From Kiritimatiellales bacterium (GTDB lineage Bacteria; Verrucomicrobiota; Kiritimatiellia; Kiritimatiellales; Pontiellaceae): DNA of 10,092 bases. Below the pieces are notes generated by a model. That model searched no databases and had not been told where the DNA came from. It saw nothing but the letters and a program-made list of their open reading frames with translations. Both the position numbers and the translations under genes were made by a program. Positions within the stretch are counted from its first letter, which is position 1; each line of letters starts with the position of its first letter. Below, piece after piece: positions 7,008 through 10,092 of the stretch. The stretch spans positions 1 to 10,092 of the forward strand of contig WFRA01000104.1 in assembly GCA_015486775.1 (NCBI GenBank), written 5' to 3'.

Positions 7008-7258
7008 CAGATCAGGAAATGCTTGATGCGGTAAACAAGATAATGAAAGAAGAGGTTGCGCCCGCGCTGGCCTCGCATGGTGGGGGGGCGACGGTGAGCA
7101 AGGTCGAGGATGGCGTGGTCTATGTCGAGCTCGAAGGCGGCTGCAAGGGCTGCCCCGGCGCGCGCATGACCATGAAGAACGGAATCGAAGGCCTCCTCAA
7201 GGAGCGCATTCCGGAAGTCAAGGAAGTGGTCGACGACACCGACCACCTCTCGGCCTGA
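7004..7258 (+). CDS. small NifU-like (Nfu) Fe-S cluster scaffold/carrier
   Basis: This 84-residue protein consists of a single NifU C-terminal domain (PF01106). LDAVNKIMKEEVAPALASHGGGATVSKV opens the fold and GGCKGCPGA carries the CxxC pair Cys47/Cys50, which binds a [4Fe-4S] cluster at a dimer interface in known Nfu proteins; TMKNGIEGLLKERIPEVKEV closes it. It lacks the A-type N-terminal domain of E. coli NfuA and the IscU-like domain of NifU. It would deliver clusters to apo-proteins in the cytosol; the LipA encoded in the same operon is a good candidate client. The ATG overlaps the previous stop (ATGA) and has GGAGG at 6993-6997. It is the last gene before the terminator. Confidence 0.93.
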   Translation: MTDQEMLDAVNKIMKEEVAPALASHGGGATVSKVEDGVVYVELEGGCKGCPGARMTMKNGIEGLLKERIPEVKEVVDDTDHLSA

Positions 7259-7259
7259 T

Positions 7260-7276
7260 TTTCCAAGGTCTGGAAA
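7260..7276. repeat. dyad TTTCCA-AGGTC-TGGAAA after the nfu-like gene
   Basis: Arms of 6 bases flank a 5-base loop, starting one base after the stop codon. Its core TTCCAAGGTCTGGAA matches 6405-6419 in 14 of 15 positions. It is not followed by a T-run, so it is not itself a terminator. Confidence 0.45.
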
Positions 7277-7286
7277 TGGTTCGCAG

Positions 7287-7321
7287 CGCACCGGCACCCC
7301 TTTTGTCGGTGCGTTTTTTTT
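7287..7321 (+). terminator. intrinsic terminator of the pyrF-purQ-lipA operon
   Basis: CGCACCGGC (7287-7295) pairs with GTCGGTGCG (7305-7313) over nine pairs, one of them G-U, with a 9-base loop. Eight T residues follow directly. It lies about 30 bases after the nfu-like stop and separates the operon from the sensor kinase gene. Confidence 0.9.
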
Positions 7322-7447
7322 CGATTGCGGACGGGAAAGAAAAACCGTTGAATTGGATTCCCCGATTTGCGACTGTACGTGATTGCGGCGTTGCCGGTCT
7401 TTTCTCTTGGCGCAACGCTTCGGAACCGCTCCAGTGGAGATCTGCCG
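7322..7447 (+). other. intergenic leader of the sensor kinase gene
   Basis: These 126 bases lie between the terminator and the kinase start. They must carry the kinase promoter. TTGAAT at 7348-7353 is a possible -35, but no good -10 follows at normal spacing. The word AAAACCGTTG at 7341-7350 and CCCGATT at 7361-7367 recur upstream of the PilT-like gene. Confidence 0.35.
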
Positions 7448-9697
7448 ATGAAAATTTTGATTGCCGAGGATAATGCCTTTTCCCGCACGTTGCTGAAAAA
7501 GACGCTGATGAAGGCGGGCTACGAGGTCATTGCCGTCGAAAACGGCGAGGCTGCCTGGGAGGAGTTCCGCAAGGAGGATCCGCCGAGGCTGGCGCTGATC
7601 GACTGGCTGATGCCCCGGATGAGCGGGGTGGAGCTCTGCCAGAAGATCCGCGAGGTCTACAGCGCCTTTCCCCCCTACCTGATTCTTCTGACCGCCAAGA
7701 CCGGGAAGGACGACGTGCTGGAGGGGTTCTCTGCCGGTGCCGACGATTTTATCAAGAAACCGTTCGACAGCGGCGAGCTGCTGGCTCGCATCCAGGTGGG
7801 GAGGCGGTTGATCGAGCAGCATGCTCAGCTACATTGCCTGATCGATTCCATCCCCGCCCCGATCTATTTCAAGGATGGTCGCGGCTACTACCTGGGGTGC
7901 AACAAGGCCTACGAGGCATTTGTCGGCCAGAAGGAGGACGACATCATCAACCGCACCGACGACAGCGTCATGCCGTCGGCCAGGGCGCAGGCCTCGCACA
8001 TGGAGGATCTGCGCGTGCTGGCGAGCGGGAACCCCCTGGAGACGGAGGGCTGGGTGGAGCGCGCGGACGGGGAGAAGGTCTATCTCCGCACCCAGAAAAC
8101 CCCCTATCTCGAATCCGCCGCCGGATCGACCGGCATGGTGGGCATCAGCAGCGACCTGACCAAGCGCATCCGCATGGAGCAGGAGATGAGGCGGCTGGCC
8201 GTGGCGGTGGAGCAGTCTTCCGAATCGATCATGATCACCGATGTGGATGGTACCATCCTCTATGTGAACGCCGCCTTCGAGTCCACCACCGGATATCCCG
8301 CCGGGGAGGTGCTGGGTCGCAAGCCGAGCCTGCTCAAGAGCGGACGGCAGGATGCCGAATGCTACCGGAAGCTGTGGGAGTGCATCGCGGCGGGAAAGAC
8401 CTGGGAAGGCCGCCTTACCAACCGGAAAAAGGATGGCAGCCTGTTTGATGTCGAGGCCGTGATCTATCCGATCCGCGCCGACTCCGGGGAGGTGCTCAAC
8501 TATGTGGCCATCAGCCGCGATATCACCTGGGAGATGGCGATCGAGAAGCAGATGCGCCAGACCCAGAAGATGAACGCCATCGGCGAGCTGGCCGGCGGGG
8601 TTTCGCACGACTTCAACAACATCCTCACCGCCATCCTCGGCTATGTGACGCTCTGCATGGAAGCGGTCGAGGAGGGGGGGAAGGCCCAGGGCTATTTGCG
8701 GGAGATCGTCAAGGCGGGCGACCGCGCCACCAAGCTGGTGCGGCAGATCCTGACCTTCAGCCGCCAGGAGGAGCAGCTGTTCCACCCGGTGGCGCTACAA
8801 CCGGTGCTCCGGGATTCGCTCGGCATGGTCCGGACCATGATCAAGGCCGACATCGAGGTGGAGGCCGACATCAACGAACGGTGTGGTGCGGTTTTCGGGG
8901 ACACCACGCAGATCCAGCAGGTGGTGGTGAACCTCTGCACCAATGCGGTGCATGCGCTGGAGAAGGGCGGGGGGACGCTGCGCCTCTCGCTCAGGCAGGT
9001 GGAGCTGCTCGGGAGGAAGGATGGCGGGCAGGTGGTCGACCTGGAGCCGGGGCTGTACGCATGCATCGTGGTTTCCGACACGGGCTGCGGCATGTCGCCG
9101 GAGGTGATGGAGCGGATCTTCGAGCCGTACTACACCACGAAAAACAAGGGAGAGGGCACCGGGTTCGGACTCTCCATCGTGCATGGCATCGTGCAGAAGC
9201 ACCGGGGCTACATCGCCGTCGAGAGCGAAGAGGGAAAGGGAAGCGTTTTTACCCTCTATCTTCCCCTGCATGTTGGCACCGAGGAGGAAAAGGAGCAGGC
9301 CATCGATCAGGCCACGCCGGAAGGTTATGGCCATATCCTGTTTGTCGACGACGACGAGACGGTGCTCGCGATGGGGCGCGAAATCCTCGAATCGTTCGGC
9401 TACACCGTAACCACCGCCACCGACGGGAAGCGGGCCCTCGATGTTTTCCGGCAGGATCCCGCAGCCTTCGATGCGCTGGTTTCGGACTACAGCATGCCCC
9501 GGATGAACGGGCAGAGGCTGATCGGCGAATGCCTGCGCCTGCGCCCCGGGCTGCCGACCATTCTTTGTAGCGGCTATATGGAAAAGGTCGAGGGCGAAAA
9601 CCTCGACGAGCTGGGCCATACCGCCTTTTTCCCCAAGCCGCTCGACTGGCGCGCGCTGACCCGCACCCTCCAGCGGGAGATCAACAAGCAGGATTGA
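7448..9697 (+). CDS. soluble hybrid sensor histidine kinase, REC-PAS-PAS-HisKA-HATPase-REC
   Basis: This 749-residue signalling protein has no membrane segment or signal peptide. An N-terminal receiver (1-120) has acidic residues Glu7/Asp8, phospho-acceptor Asp52 in [11 protein letters not shown], Thr82 and Lys104. Two PAS domains follow: about 126-240 ([20 protein letters not shown]) and 246-360 ([19 protein letters not shown], with [10 protein letters not shown]), the second ending in ISRDIT. The dimerisation/phosphotransfer helix has [19 protein letters not shown] with His387. The ATPase has the N box [10 protein letters not shown] (Asn495, Asn499), DTGCGM (Asp544) and GEGTGFGLS. The C-terminal receiver (about 628-745) has DDDE at 634-637, Asp680 in [10 protein letters not shown], Ser708 and Lys730. 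There is no output domain, so phosphate must pass to an Hpt or regulator elsewhere. The ATG at 7448 is chosen because the receiver begins exactly there and GGAGAT lies at 7435-7440; upstream in-frame codons read nothing receiver-like. Confidence 0.95.
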   Translation: MKILIAEDNAFSRTLLKKTLMKAGYEVIAVENGEAAWEEFRKEDPPRLALIDWLMPRMSGVELCQKIREVYSAFPPYLILLTAKTGKDDVLEGFSAGADDFIKKPFDSGELLARIQVGRRLIEQHAQLHCLIDSIPAPIYFKDGRGYYLGCNKAYEAFVGQKEDDIINRTDDSVMPSARAQASHMEDLRVLASGNPLETEGWVERADGEKVYLRTQKTPYLESAAGSTGMVGISSDLTKRIRMEQEMRRLAVAVEQSSESIMITDVDGTILYVNAAFESTTGYPAGEVLGRKPSLLKSGRQDAECYRKLWECIAAGKTWEGRLTNRKKDGSLFDVEAVIYPIRADSGEVLNYVAISRDITWEMAIEKQMRQTQKMNAIGELAGGVSHDFNNILTAILGYVTLCMEAVEEGGKAQGYLREIVKAGDRATKLVRQILTFSRQEEQLFHPVALQPVLRDSLGMVRTMIKADIEVEADINERCGAVFGDTTQIQQVVVNLCTNAVHALEKGGGTLRLSLRQVELLGRKDGGQVVDLEPGLYACIVVSDTGCGMSPEVMERIFEPYYTTKNKGEGTGFGLSIVHGIVQKHRGYIAVESEEGKGSVFTLYLPLHVGTEEEKEQAIDQATPEGYGHILFVDDDETVLAMGREILESFGYTVTTATDGKRALDVFRQDPAAFDALVSDYSMPRMNGQRLIGECLRLRPGLPTILCSGYMEKVEGENLDELGHTAFFPKPLDWRALTRTLQREINKQD

Positions 9698-9737
9698 GAG
9701 GAAAACCGTTGCGGGAACCCGATTGTGGCGTGAATAT

Positions 9738-9746
9738 TGCTATGTT
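9738..9746 (+). promoter_or_regulatory. possible extended -10 promoter of the PilT-like gene
   Basis: TGCTATGTT reads as an extended -10 element (TGn followed by TATGTT, 4 of 6 matches to TATAAT). It lies 26 bases before the ATG at 9773, which would give a short leader. The -35 region is poor. This is a by-eye match only. Confidence 0.3.
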
Positions 9747-9772
9747 CAGGGCTGCGTCCAGGGATTTCCGCT

Positions 9773-10092
9773 ATGAACAGAATTGATCAGTATCTTGAAG
9801 AAATGCTGGAGAAGGGATCCAGCGATATCCACCTCTCTACCAACCACCAGCCCTGCTACCGCGTCGACGGCGAAATGCAGTTCCAAAGCGGCGAGGAAAA
9901 GTTTTCCGATGGCGAGCTGCGGGAAATCCTCTACGAATTCGCCCCCGAGCGGAACATCCAGGAGCTGGAGGAAAACTGGGACACCGACTTTGCCTACGAA
10001 CTTCCCGGCATGGCGCGTTTCCGGGTCAACATCTTCATGGACCACGAGGGGATCGGCTGCGTCATGCGCCAGATCCCGTCGCGCATCCCCAC
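9773..10092 (+). CDS. PilT/PilU-like type IV pilus retraction ATPase, N-terminal part
   Basis: The first 106 codons are present and the frame is open at the window end. The N-terminal domain matches the PilT family: IDQYLEEMLEKGSSDIHLSTN (4-24) is the helix ending in the SDIHL motif, CYRVDGEMQF follows, and ELPGMARFRVNIF with VMRQIPSRIPT forms the end of the PAS-like N-domain that precedes the ATPase core. The Walker A, Asp-box, Walker B and His-box lie outside, so catalytic competence and the choice between PilT, PilU or a PilB-like paralogue cannot be judged. In known systems PilT hexamers at the inner-membrane pilus base power retraction and twitching. It starts 75 bases after the sensor kinase stop; the ribosome site is weak (GGGA at 9761-9764). 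Confidence 0.85.
   Translation, partial: MNRIDQYLEEMLEKGSSDIHLSTNHQPCYRVDGEMQFQSGEEKFSDGELREILYEFAPERNIQELEENWDTDFAYELPGMARFRVNIFMDHEGIGCVMRQIPSRIP

Noticed and set aside
7429..7439. CTCCAGTGGAG palindrome before the kinase start
   Set aside because: One-base centre cannot form an RNA hairpin, and its right half is simply the ribosome site; probably chance.
7367..7447. Upstream ATG extending the hybrid kinase by 27 residues
   Set aside because: The added residues are not receiver-like, and the ribosome site sits before the ATG at 7448 where the receiver fold begins.
1..10092. CRISPR array, tRNA/rRNA gene, insertion sequence or prophage
   Set aside because: No regular direct repeats, no tRNA-like fold noticed, and no transposase or phage protein in any frame.

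Overview
The window is a dense, GC-rich (roughly 60% by eye) bacterial chromosomal segment of ordinary housekeeping and regulatory genes. I see no phage, transposon, CRISPR, tRNA or rRNA sequence. Exported proteins with a signal peptide, a PilT-type ATPase and a large hybrid histidine kinase suggest a Gram-negative-type, possibly surface-motile bacterium. Style and intergenic dyads (TTCCA-N-TGGAA) remind me of the Kiritimatiellota/PVC group, but this is an impression and not proof.

Left arm (1-2899, minus strand): a two-gene unit. An exported C45/penicillin-acylase-like autoproteolytic hydrolase (1376-2899) is followed, with a 4-base ATGA overlap, by a GlpA-like FAD-dependent oxidoreductase that begins a C-terminal BFD-type [2Fe-2S] domain and leaves the window at base 1. 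The substrate of neither is evident.

Divergent intergenic region (2900-3189): carries the leaders of both flanking units. It includes a strong A-tract/U-tract hairpin at 3123-3149, about 40 bases upstream of pyrF, and weaker dyads.

Central operon (3190-7258, plus strand): six tightly packed genes, pyrF (OMP decarboxylase), purQ (FGAM synthase glutaminase subunit), lipA (lipoyl synthase), a family 2 glycosyltransferase, a PF06695-type membrane protein starting at TTG, and a small NifU-like Fe-S carrier. Gaps are 8, 3 and 4 bases, followed by two 4-base overlaps, so the genes are probably co-transcribed. A clear intrinsic terminator closes the unit at 7287-7321. Functionally the set is mixed: nucleotide synthesis, lipoate synthesis with a plausible Fe-S donor, and envelope functions.

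Right arm (7322-10092, plus strand): a soluble hybrid sensor kinase (REC-PAS-PAS-HisKA-HATPase-REC, 749 residues) and then the N-terminal 106 residues of a PilT/PilU-like retraction ATPase, cut by the window end. The two intergenic leaders share a 10-base word. No obviously new system is visible; the best leads are the recurrent dyads, the pyrF leader hairpin, the coupled hydrolase/oxidoreductase pair and the lipA-nfu linkage.
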